Shown piece after piece: positions 10,272 through 19,660 of a stretch of DNA of 64,000 bases. Within the stretch, counting starts at the first letter, position 1. The number at the start of each line of letters is the position of its first letter. The DNA lies in NCBI GenBank assembly GCA_004194705.1, contig SADC01000002.1, forward strand, positions 62,001 to 126,000, read 5' to 3'. The position numbers were made by a program, and so were the translations under genes. The notes under the pieces were generated by a model. That model saw nothing but the letters and a program-made list of their open reading frames with translations, made no database searches and was not told the origin of the DNA. The stretch comes from Ditylenchus dipsaci (Eukaryota; Nematoda; Chromadorea; Rhabditida; Anguinidae).

Positions 10272-10811
10272 GGTACTTCTTTAGTTTACATCACACCTCA
10301 TTTTTTTCGATTTTCTTGCAAATTTTTTCATTCCCTTATATATTTCCTTAGCCCATATCGTGGCACCAGAATTAAGACAATTGAAATATCTGAAACAAAA
10401 TTCAGTAACCAACCAAGAAAAAAAGACAAACCTCTTTTAAAGACAGATGAGCACCTTCAAAGAACGTACCAACAGGGAACCCTTTTCTTTTCGACACTTT
10501 TTGATCGGGCATTGCCACATCGAATAAGTTTTATCGTTCTTTTTGCTTCGAAGGCGCATTTTGGATCCACACACGCAAGTTCGAAACGAGTGAAGGAGTT
10601 TGAGATGTTGAAACCACTCCACGAAATCCTCATCAGTCCACTTGAGCAACTTGTTGTAGAGCTTTGAGAGAGTGAAGCTTCGAAGTTCGTCCATACTGAA
10701 ACCGGAAAGGATAAAATGACGGATGAAAAATGAACGAGCAAACAAAAAATTTCAAACAAAATTGCAAGAAAATCGAAAAATTTGAGGTGTGATGTAAACC
10801 AAAGAAGTACC
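10272..10811 (-). mobile_element. Merlin-like element with exact 8-bp target duplication
   Basis: The ends GGTACTTCTTTAGTTTACATC and its inverted partner (ending GAAGTACC) continue for about 60 bp, including CACACCTC and TCGATTTTCTTGCAA. The flanks GTTTTAGG (10264-10271) and GTTTTAGG (10812-10819) are identical. An 8-9 bp duplication and an ISXO2-like coding fragment inside fit the Merlin superfamily. Confidence 0.85.
10437..10745 (-). pseudogene. Merlin/ISXO2-like transposase N-terminal fragment
   Basis: A 102-codon minus-strand frame has the order expected of the Merlin/IS1595 transposase N-terminus. A region rich in W and F (WTDEDFVEWFQHL) is followed by a zinc-ribbon-like motif, C-x-C (CVCGSKM) then WQCPIKKC. 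The catalytic DDE part is absent. The fragment is bounded by the inverted repeats of the element at 10272-10811. It is a non-autonomous derivative. Confidence 0.7.
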
Positions 10812-11020
10812 GTTTTAGGGTTAAAGTTAGGTACAGCAAAATGCATATCGTAATGATTACAGGTGACAAATGTGCTGGCGGTAAGAAGAGTAAAGAGACA
10901 TCACCTGAATATTTTACAAACCTTGATATAACGTACACCTGTCATCTATTTGGTTTCTGCCCTCGATATAACGAACCCCTTTGCCTGGCCCCAGGGGTAC
11001 GTTATATCGAGGTTCGACTG

Positions 11021-11860
11021 TACCCTCAAACCTAAATCGAGACACAACTCCAAGCAATTTTTTCATTCATTACACGGTAGTTGACCAACCAGCAAATGCC
11101 TCAGGAGGCAACTTCTATAATTCTGTAACGGATAACTCTGCGAAAAATTCATTTTGACGTCCCTGCTAGGCAAAAACAGAATTCTAACACCGGATTCATG
11201 TTTAACATACTTAATTTATAATTTATAATTAATTTATAAAATAGGGCTGTCAAACATTTGAAATTTTTGAACATTCGATTCGAAGTTTGAGTTCGAAAGT
11301 TTTCGAATGGTCAGTTAGATTCGAAGTTCGGGTTCAAAAATTTTCGAATGTTGGGTTTGAAAATTTTTGTTTTTTTGAAACCTGCACACTCTTGACCATC
11401 TAACAATATCACCAGAGCATGATTTCACACCTGCTGGTGCTGGTATTCAGCGTAATATAGGCTAACTTTTCGAAAATCAATCGTTTTGGTGGTTTTCCTC
11501 TAACTGGTTTCGTCGAAATTTTCTGACTTTTTACTACAAAACATATGTTTCATAAACTAAAATATAGCCAAGATTTTAAGCCTTTATTTGAGATATCATA
11601 CAGAGAAGAAACGAACTCGAGTCATGATCGAAATTCGAAAAACGTCAAAGGAGCATGCCCGTGCGCGACACGGAGAAAATTAAAAAAGTCGTTACTAACT
11701 GGCCGGTTCCCAAAAATCATAAGTAACAAAAAAAAACGAATATAGAATCAGTGCTTTTGATGTTTAAACGCTTTTTCAACAATGTTGTGTGGAAAATTAT
11801 AAGCGATCAGAGGATGGCGTAAAAAAATTATGACTCAAAATTTTTTCCGCGCCTTCCGCG
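11021..11860. other. intergenic; hAT-like relic at 11243-11395
   Basis: TAGGGCTGTCAAACATTTGAA (11243) with TTCGAA/TTCGAAGTT motifs after it resembles one end of the TAGGGTTGTCGA hAT-like family, but I see no matching right end. The remainder has no recognisable gene. The frame 11545-11745 (+) is not family-like. Confidence 0.4.
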
Positions 11861-11869
11861 CGGCGAGTT

Positions 11870-12000
11870 TAAAAAATAAAAGCCCCCTCTAATACAAGGC
11901 CCCACCCTCCAATACAAGCCCCCCCCTCTAATATAAGTCCCCCTGGAGAGCATCCATAAAATAGAAGCCCCGGGGCTTCTATTAGAGGAAATACGCTAAC
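11870..12000. mobile_element. partial pogo-like element, CCCCCTCTAATACAAG phrase
   Basis: GCCCCCTCTAATACAAGGCC and two variant repeats follow each other at 11882-11940. The right end, GGGGCTTCTATTAGAGGAAATACG (11970-11995), matches the terminal consensus of the elements at 17654-18418 and 54238-54474. The left terminus is not clear. Confidence 0.5.
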
Positions 12001-12109
12001 TGTTTTGGTCCACTCAATCCATATTCTGGTACAAGTGGTGAATCTGGATGTCCACCTGGATAGGCAATTTTTTTCTTATACTTTGGCTTCAAAAAGTTTT
12101 TTCATGGTG

Positions 12110-12215
12110 TTTCATCGTGCGCAAATGTCCTGCGCAAATGTCGCGCGCAAATGTCAGTGCGCAAAGTCACGGCGCGTAAGTGTCGGCGCGCAAGTGTTGG
12201 CGCGCAAATGTCGGT
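12110..12215 (+). repeat. GCGCAAATGTC tandem repeats
   Basis: About eight imperfect units of 12-16 bp built on (G)TGCGCAAATGTC/GGCGCGCAAGTGT, CpG-rich against an AT-rich background. Confidence 0.7.
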
Positions 12216-12879
12216 CAACCCCCTAATAATGCCGAAATCTTACCCCTCGATGATACTCTTTCATTCCTTATTCAAACCTTCGCAAGTTACCCATATTTCT
12301 GAAGTGACTTTGCTGTGGAAATTTTTCGTTCTGATTCCTCATGGAATTCTGAGTCTAAAAAGTTACTAAACGAGTTGAGAAATAAATAAAATTGGTAGAG
12401 ATTGAGGCGGCATACAACTAAGTACGTATCATTGTACCGGTTCACCTTTATTTTAATGGTCATTTGCATGAGATCGCAAAATTAGGGCATTAAGTGACAG
12501 TAAATCAGTGCAGAAATGATTGCAATTGATTGCTCGAAAGTTTTCGGCCTAGAATGTAGAGTGAAAATTTATAAAAATTATTCATCCACTGGGAATCGAA
12601 TCTGTGAGTTCAAAATATTCGCATAAGGATTTGTATCCCCTCCCCCTCTCCTTTAAACATTATTCCAATCACACGTTCAATTAAAAATAGTTACTAACTG
12701 GCCGGTTCCCGAAAATCATAGGTAACAAAAAATGAATTTTTTGAGATTTAGGTTAAGAAAGATCTCACGATCAAACTTCATAGTATCCATTACTTATCTA
12801 AGAATCATTTTACATACAGCTTCTCCGAGCCCTCTTATACAAACCTCCCATTCCTGTAATAATCTATAATTTTTTTTCC

Positions 12880-13115
12880 AGTGGAAGTCCATCGAATTGC
12901 CGCTGGTAGTCCACCAAATTGCCAGTGGTACACCACCTATTGCCATTGGTACGCCACCGAATTGCCAGTGGTACACCACCAAATTACCAGTGGTATAACA
13001 CTAAATGCCAGTGGAAGTCTACCAAATTGCCACTGGCAGTCGATGGGGTCCATTGGTAATTTGGTGGACTTCCACTGGCAATTCGCTGGACTCCCACTGG
13101 ATTAAATTAGCTGTG
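12880..13115. mobile_element. CCAGTGG-phrase foldback element, copy 2
   Basis: Repeated AATTGCCAGTGGTACACCACC phrases are followed by inverted forms, ending CACTGGATTAAATTAGCTGTG, which is the reverse complement of the start of the copy at 7857. Confidence 0.7.
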
Positions 13116-13301
13116 CTGAATGGCCGGAAAAAAAGTTTAATCAAAATAAAAAGAATGGTTGATATCCAGGTAACTCCAGAGTAGGGGTATATTCACCCAA
13201 ATGACCTGAAAAGTCAAACGCTCGTCTTTTTATATCTAAAATTAATGTAAAAAAGGTATGCTCCCAGGTGGTATCAAACCAGCAACCTCTGCGGTAGATA
13301 T

Positions 13302-13608
13302 CCAAGTGGTCGTCCACCTAGGTCAAATTTTTTTACTTTGTCGGGTTCCACAACAATTTTTCTGCACTTATTCGAGCATCCTGAAGATGATTTGACTATA
13401 GTAAAATAACGTTTTATCAAGAAATTTTTGAGTTATCGTAGATTCTTGATTATGATAAATCAAGAGTTCACAATAATTATAAAATTTCTCTATAAAACGC
13501 GATTTTACCATAGTCAAATCATCTTCAGGATGCTCGAATAAGTGCAGAAAAATTGTTGTGGAACCCGAAAAGGTGAAATTTTTTTGATCCAAGTGGACGA
13601 CCACTTGG
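13302..13608. mobile_element. MITE with CCAAGTGGTCGTCCAC ends, copy 2
   Basis: Ends CCAAGTGGTCGTCCACCTAG and CCAAGTGGACGACCACTTGG. The inner inverted repeat (CTGAAGATGATTTGACTATAG and partner) is more complete than in the copy at 6608-6919. Confidence 0.8.
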
Positions 13609-13919
13609 TTGTGACACTGGATGTAATTCTGAGCGATTATAAGAGGCGATGTAGAAGTGGCTCGTTCGAATTCACCTGCCGGATACCTTTTTTTAATAAA
13701 ATTGAGTGTTTGAAGGGTGTAGAGGTCCATATATACTCATCACAAAATTGCTGGTTGCTGCCTCGATTCATGGTCCTGGTCACTAGGTACTTAACGGGGT
13801 TCGGGAGAATAAGGTGCTTTTAGATGTTTTGGGTTGATTTGGGGTGGAGAAGACAAAAACAATACAACCAATTATTTACAAGAAAGTTTTTGTGAAATAG
13901 TTTTGTCAAAGAACAATTA

Positions 13920-15300
13920 TTTTGGAAACAAATCTTGCCAAGACCAATTGTTTCTCATTTGAATTTATCGTTAAATGACTTTTCGCTCGGTTGAATTTTT
14001 TATAAGATACTTTGTGCTCAGTTGTGGTGTGCCGCCTTGGATCGAGGGTTTAAATCTCACTAGGTGCACACTCTATTTATTTCTTCATCAAGTTCACTGA
14101 CATCTAGGGCCAAAAACTATCGAGGAAACGATTGAAAAGTATTTTAGCACAGAAAATTCCCAAATTATGGAATTTGTTGGAAATGAAAGCCTGTGTAGGA
14201 TGGCAGGCTTGAGTTCAGAATACAACCCCCCACCCCCCCCCCCCCATGGGGAGTGGTCAGGTGGAGGAGATAACTTCATATTCATGTTTCTCGACCCCGA
14301 TTTCATGAGAAAGCCGGCTGTTTTTTAATTCTGAGAAAAAAAATTTTTCGAACCACAGGGGGGTATCATGGTTTTTTAGTCAAAATTTGAAAATTTTAAA
14401 TTGGCGCCTTTTGAATTTAAAAGGGATCGAGGGCTGTATTGGGAGGGGAAGGGAATAAAAGGAGGCCACTAATCACACAGGGCTCACTAACAAGAAGATG
14501 TTGAACATAGTTTGAATACTCGGGATACTATTGAATACTACTACTACCGCATAAATAAACTCTGGTATGTATGCTTTTTCATGCATCCAGAGTCGCTTTC
14601 GAGTGATTTGTGTCTGAGGTATGTGGGTGTGCGCATCTCAACTCCAAGCCCCCAAGCCCCTGCGCCCCGAAGGAGGCGCAGGGGTTGTTTGGGGGTTTCG
14701 CAGGGGTTGTTTGTTTGCGTAATTAGATTGAAAATTTTCAACTTTTTTAAAAAAGTTTTTACATTATCATGTAGCTCAGCAGCCCGATAAAAAAAATCGA
14801 ACAAACCTTTTTTTTCGGAACAAAAAGACTTTTTTTTGATGCAAAAAGACTTTTTTAAGGTCAAAAAGACTTTTTTCGAGTCAAATATTTTTGGTTCGAA
14901 AACACATTTATGGGCCGAAAAGTCTTTTTTTGAGGCAAAAAAAATTTTTAGGGGCAAAATTTAGTTGGGGCAAAAAGACTTTTATTTGGCGCTACAAGAC
15001 TTTTTTGGTTTAAAAAGACTCTGGATTATGAAATTTTTTGAAAAAAAACCATTTTGACCAAAAATCGACTTTTTGCCTTGAGGGACCAAGGTAAAAGGTA
15101 CTGGAAAGTACCAGGATACCGTATTTTATATTTGGATGATGGTATCCTACTCTGTTTTATCACTGGAGCTTGGCAGAAAGAGTCTGTATATGCATTATTT
15201 TCATTAAGATTCATCATCTCCCCTTCGGGGGCGCAGAGGGCTTGGTTGCTTGGGGTTGAGATGCGCACACCCTCATACCTTACCAGGGAAGGGCACTTAG
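13920..15300. repeat. mosaic of dispersed repeats including the CCCCTGCGCCCC hairpin
   Basis: 13920-14040 is the inverse of 7440-7560. 14140-14460 is the inverse of 4070-4360. 14540-14700 and 15150-15290 carry the shared block CGCATAAATAAACTCTGG, ATGCATCCAGAGT and GTGTGCGCATCTCAAC next to the hairpin CCCCTGCGCCCC. 14820-15020 repeats AAAAAGACTTTTTT phrases. Open frames here are by-products of the repeats. Confidence 0.65.
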
Positions 15301-16379
15301 TGGAGCGCCTATTTGAAAAATCTGGCAGAGCACTTTTGTATGCGTAGAATCTCTTGATGCGTAGAATCACGAGGTGCGTGTCGTTTTTGCCCATGGAATG
15401 AACTTTTTGAGCCAGGCTGGTTTGAAGTTAGAACATAAATTAGTTACTCTTATTTAAAGTGTTTTCATGAAATGTGGTTTGTACCTGGCTCATAATTGTT
15501 TTATACCAGCTCATAATATCTCATTTAAAAGCTCTCTTTCCCAGCTTTTTTAAATATATAAAGTAATTTAATAAGTCTTTAGTAGAGATGCACATTTGGC
15601 TTTATGCGATATATGCGATGCGATATTTTTAGCCTCGCCTGAGTAGTACATGGGTCCAATTCCACCCATCAAAGGATGCCGCCTTTTTGCCCTATACCTA
15701 TGGGGCACTTTCAAAGAGACGCCCTAAACCTATGGGGCACTTTTGATCCGGAGGGGGAGCCTAAAGCACTCCCCTCAAAACCAAAAGCATACCCTCCAAA
15801 AAAATTTTCCTATGGGGCATTTGACCCATGTACTACTCGCCTGGATGCGATAGCGATATGCGATATTTCTAAAAATCGAGGTGCGATATGCGATATCTTT
15901 TCCAAACGATTATGGCAATATTAAAAGCAAAACGAATAATGTTGTAAATCACCAAAACAATTAATTTTCCGCTTCATTGAGCACACAGGGTGTTCGGAAT
16001 CACGCTACATTTTTGAGACCTTTTAAAAAAAATTATTACAGAAATGTAGAAAAATGCAAAAAAATCTACGGCCATTTTTCACAATTCGACGCTAGTAGCG
16101 AATTTTCACAATTCGACGCTAGCAGCAAATAACCAGCCCCCCCCCCCACTTAAGTAAAAAGTACCCGAATTTATGTCCCAGACCTCGGAAAATATGCGTA
16201 AACTCTTTATTAGTCACAACTTCCGTACGCTGGCCTACCCCAAGCCTAAGGGCTAAGCCTAAACTTGTTGTTTGCAAGGGTAGTTACAGCAATTTTTAAA
16301 GGTCGGATGCTTGGGGGGGGGGGGTATTCGCTACTAGCGCCAATTTTTATTTTTGGTCAAAGTGATATTTATGCAACTA
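15301..16379. other. no gene recognised; low-copy repeats
   Basis: 15595-15910 has repeated GCGATATGCGATA and CCTATGGGGCA phrases. 16080-16140 and 16320-16345 carry an inverted CGCTACTAGCG/CGACGCTAGTAGCG pair around poly-C and poly-G tracts. No coding signal. Confidence 0.4.
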
Positions 16380-16533
16380 CAGTCGACCCTCGATTTAACG
16401 GCACCCTAAGGACCAGGTCCGGGGTGCCGTTAAATCGAGGGTTCACTTTGACTAAATCTTAGTCAATGCTGACCAAATCGGTCTATTTTTGGGTGCCGTT
16501 AAATCAAGGGGCCGTTAAATCGAGGGTTGACTG
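16380..16533. mobile_element. pogo/Tigger-like MITE, GATTTAACGGCACCC phrase
   Basis: Ends CAGTCGACCCTCGATTTAACG and CGTTAAATCGAGGGTTGACTG are flanked by TA. The phrase TTAACGGCACC(CC) recurs inverted three times inside 154 bp. Confidence 0.9.
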
Positions 16534-16991
16534 TACAGGAAGATAGAGTAGCTCATGAGGAACATTTATAGTGTTTAAAACAGATCGAAATTATATCTGT
16601 GAAAAAAAGTTACAGCCTTATTTAAGTGTGTAGTCCCCGGCGTATGGGTCACATGTTTCAAAGGCCGATTTGAACCACTTTTCTGATTTGAAAAAAAATC
16701 TGAAAAGGCCATCTTGTTCTCCATGAAATTCTGCTTCAAAAATGGCAAAAGTCACGCATGAGGCTCGGAGTGTTAAAAATACTTTTTCGTTTCATAAAGG
16801 TTATTTAACTCTATTCGGTTTTATAACCTCCTGAAAAACATGTTTAGAAAAACGGAATGATATTGTAGGAAGTCAATAATATCAACTTTAAAAAGGGTTA
16901 AAGGAAGTATTGTATTCTGATAGCGCATCTTCTATTTCTAGATATCACTTTGAAGACATTTTCCTTGTCCTTTCAATAAGTCTTGTGCATA

Positions 16992-17165
16992 CAGTCAAAA
17001 CTCCCATTAATGTAACCCTTAAAAGTTCGTTCCCGCCTAGGGTCCGACATTTTTTAACTCGATTTTTTTAAAAGTTTTCCTTTTTCTGTTACGACAGTCT
17101 GGCTGAAAATATCGGCAGGATCACGATTTTGCCAATCGTTTTAGCGAAAGAAACACTTTAAGACC
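16992..17165 (+). mobile_element. one end of a pogo-like element related to 22849
   Basis: CAGTCAAAACTCCCATTAATG is followed by AAAAGTTCGTTCC, GGGTCCGACA and GACAGTCTGG blocks shared with 22849-23010 and partly with 32211-32310. No matching right end is seen. Confidence 0.6.
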
Positions 17166-17421
17166 TTTGAAACATTTTGAGTGTAAGATTGCAAATGAGT
17201 ACAGTCGAACCTCGATAGTAGATACCCCTCGGGACCGGGCTAGGGGGTATCTACTATCGAGGGGTATCTATTATCGGGGTATCTACTATCGAGAGGCAGA
17301 CAACCAAATTTTGGGTCAGAAGTATCCATTATCGAGGGTAAAGTGGAATCGGTTTAAATGCTAACCCAACAGTGATACTTTATTCAACTAACGACGAATA
17401 ACAACTGCGATTAAACAAGAA

Positions 17422-17650
17422 TTAGGTTAGTGGCTTGAAGAAATCACTGAGAGAGCTCTGCTTCCTTTTCTTTTGACCATCCTGCCAGAAAGCTTCATCC
17501 AAGGCGTCGCTCTGACGGAGGAGCTGGGGATTCGCAAAATTCTTTTCCACGTATTGACGGACCAATCGCAATGCACGCTGAGCCTCTAGACGAGTGATGG
17601 GCGCTTCTTCCATTTCAACGTCGCTGTCCACATCAATATCCGAATATATA
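17422..17650 (-). pseudogene. pogo/Tigger transposase C-terminus (truncated)
   Basis: The minus-strand frame begins in the flank of the nested element (SDIDVDSDVEMEEAP). It continues with a helical segment rich in L and R (LEAQRALRLVRQYVEKNF) and ends KKRKQSSLSDFFKPLT. An ALxxLRxY helix followed by a terminal basic (K/R)QSSLSDFF motif is typical of Tigger/jerky-type DDE transposase C-termini. Catalytic and CENP-B-like DNA-binding parts are absent. Confidence 0.7.
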
Positions 17651-17653
17651 TTA

Positions 17654-18418
17654 CCGTATTCTCTCTAATAGAACCACATGTGGTTCTATTTTTCAACCCC
17701 ACTTAGGGGGTGTGGTTCTATTAGAGAGTGTGGTTCTAATAGAGAGTGTGCTTCTATTTTTCAACCTTCTGAACATATTCAAGCATTGCAGCATACGCGC
17801 ATAAATTCTTTATTCCGGACTTGCTTGGGTTTACGGGGACGCTCATTTATACTATACTTTTTATTTATTTTTGTCGCTCATGGCAGTCATGGTTATATCG
17901 ATAACCTATATGAATAGTCTAATAAGTAATTTTGTTGAATAAGGTGATTATTGTCACGCCGGCCACCATAATCAACTCGATCAACCTAAAAAATAAAATA
18001 TATATAGTAAAAGTAGGCGTCCCCTAAACCAGAGCAGGTCCCAAAACTCAGTGACACTCTAGAGATATATCTTTATTACTATAATCAAATTTTTTGTTGC
18101 GCTTCCTCAAGATCGATTTCTTGTATCTGCTCAGCCAACTTCTTCTCATCTTGCGCGAGGTTCACCTTGCCTTGACCACTCGGAACCGGCCCAACTTTCT
18201 TGAAACGGTAAGTGGCTTCGCCCAACATCCATCGTTGGCATTGGGAACTCCGCATTATTTGATTGACTCAACGATGGGTTCCTAGAAGAGATTCTCGCAG
18301 GCTTCGACAATCCATTGGAGTTAAACGGCCGTCGGTGCAGCTTGAGGGTATTAAGGGGTGTGGTTCTATTAGAGAGGGTGTTCTAATAGAGAGTGTGGTT
18401 CTATTAGAGAGAATACGG
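17654..18418. mobile_element. nested element, CTCTCTAATAGAACCAC phrase
   Basis: Ends CCGTATTCTCTCTAATAGAACC and GGTTCTATTAGAGAGAATACGG are flanked by TA (17652-17653, 18419-18420). The phrase GTGGTTCTATTAGAGA repeats four times near each end. It lies within the coding tail of the older element. Terminal sequences match 54238-54474 and single ends at 43593, 55246 and 62915. Confidence 0.88.
18081..18345 (-). pseudogene. decayed transposase C-terminal fragment inside the nested element
   Basis: In one minus-strand frame the fragment LQWIVEACENLF, stop, EPIVESIK, stop, CGVPNANDG resembles the ...W(I/V)xEAW...I..SFKKCGI.NA.DG block near the end of pogo-type transposases. A second overlapping frame, from RWMLGEATYRFKK to a stop after LEEAQQKI, stays open for about 50 codons. 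The two cannot both be functional. I favour a frameshifted transposase relic, with moderate confidence. Confidence 0.45.
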
Positions 18419-18809
18419 TATTCCGAAATATATTCTTTGCGAAGTATCCATCGGGTACCTGAATGAACTAACGAATTTAAATAATATCGCGAGATTTCGA
18501 GCCAAACATAAGCGCCAATTAAAAAATAGGCACATCTGAACAAACAATTTCCAAAATTACACTTTGAAAAAGAGATGGCTTTCCATTTAGACTTGAGTGT
18601 TAGAGGTATCTATTATCGAGGGCAAAATAAAGGTCAGTGTAAGAGTCAGAGCGTATCTATTATCGAGGGGGATCTATTATAAGGGGTATCTACTATTGGG
18701 GGTATGATTTGCCTTATTTTAAGTGAAACCAACCAAATATGCGCTGAGGGTATCTACTATCGAAGGGTATCTATTATCGGGGGTATCTACTATCGAGGTT
18801 CGACTGTAT

Positions 18810-19655
18810 GTAAATTAAAATTGGGGAAAAAGGTCAGTTCCAGGATACTACCGAAAAGTACTGGTATAGTCCTATTGAGGATTTCATTAAATTGGATTTT
18901 TTATATTTTAGCCCTAACTTTATGACAACTTTTCATCTGTATGATAGCTCAAATGAAAGCCCAGAAGCTTGGCTACATTTTGACACTAAACTTTTAAATA
19001 AAAGGAGAATAAGAATAAGGTTTGCAGCCAGTGGTAGTCGAACCTGTGACCTAAGGCGATGCGTATATAAAGTCCCCCCCCTTTAAAAGAGAAGTTCTGT
19101 AATTTTGTAGTTTCATCAAGGCCACCTAGACCCCTCAGAAAATTAGAAATTGAGTGTTTAGGCTTGAAGAAAAGCCTACTTATTGCTAAGTAAGATAGCT
19201 TAAGCCTCTTTTTTGTCACTAACTCACCGAGCTGTGACCTCCCGAAGCTTGGTACTCAGAAAAAACAGTACATTTCTTTAAACAATTAATACTTGATCAA
19301 AACATCATGATATACACTTTTTTGAACGTTTATTCGACGCAAAATAAGTTGCTTTTTCTAATGAGTACAAAAACCCCACAGTATGTATTTAATTTTCTTG
19401 AAAAAGTGTGTTTTTTTCAAAAAATCTGCATTTTTTAAACACTAATTTTCGGCGAAAAAACCGCAATAAAACCGGAAATCGGCGTGCACCCTTCTAAATT
19501 CTGATGCATTAAACAGAGAATTTAATTTTGCATCTTTCTGTCGAAAATTTTCTGAAAAAAGTCGAGGAAGGTGCGACGAAAAAGGTCTTTGAAGTTGGCT
19601 AGTCGTCACTAACTCTTTTCAGTTTTTGATGTAAAAATTTTTTACTAAAAAACTG
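18810..19655. other. no gene recognised
   Basis: AT-rich. A B-box-like CAGTGGTAGTCGAACCTGTG lies at 19028-19047 and resembles TTCGAACCTGTGACC at 59430, so a SINE relic is possible. 19600-19660 leads into the satellite. Confidence 0.35.
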
Positions 19656-19660
19656 AAGAA

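Larger units (their letters stand above)
9635..11020. mobile_element. pogo/Tigger-like element, ATATAACGTACCC phrase
   Basis: The ends CAGTCAAACTTCGATATAACG and CGTTATATCGAGGTTCGACTG are inverted and flanked by TA on both sides. The subterminal phrase CGATATAACGTACCC is repeated about six times at 9650-9840 and again near 10925-10975. The open frame 9836-10156 (+) inside has no recognisable motif. A complete Merlin-type element (10272-10811) has inserted into it. Confidence 0.85.
17202..18806. mobile_element. pogo/Tigger-like element, TATCTACTATCGAGG phrase
   Basis: Ends CAGTCGAACCTCGATAGTAG and CTACTATCGAGGTTCGACTG are flanked by TA. The phrase GGGTATCTACTATCGAGG is repeated five or more times at each end (17235-17345, 18605-18800). 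It contains the C-terminal coding part of a Tigger-type transposase on the minus strand, and a second TA-flanked element (17654-18418) is nested in that coding region. Confidence 0.88.
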
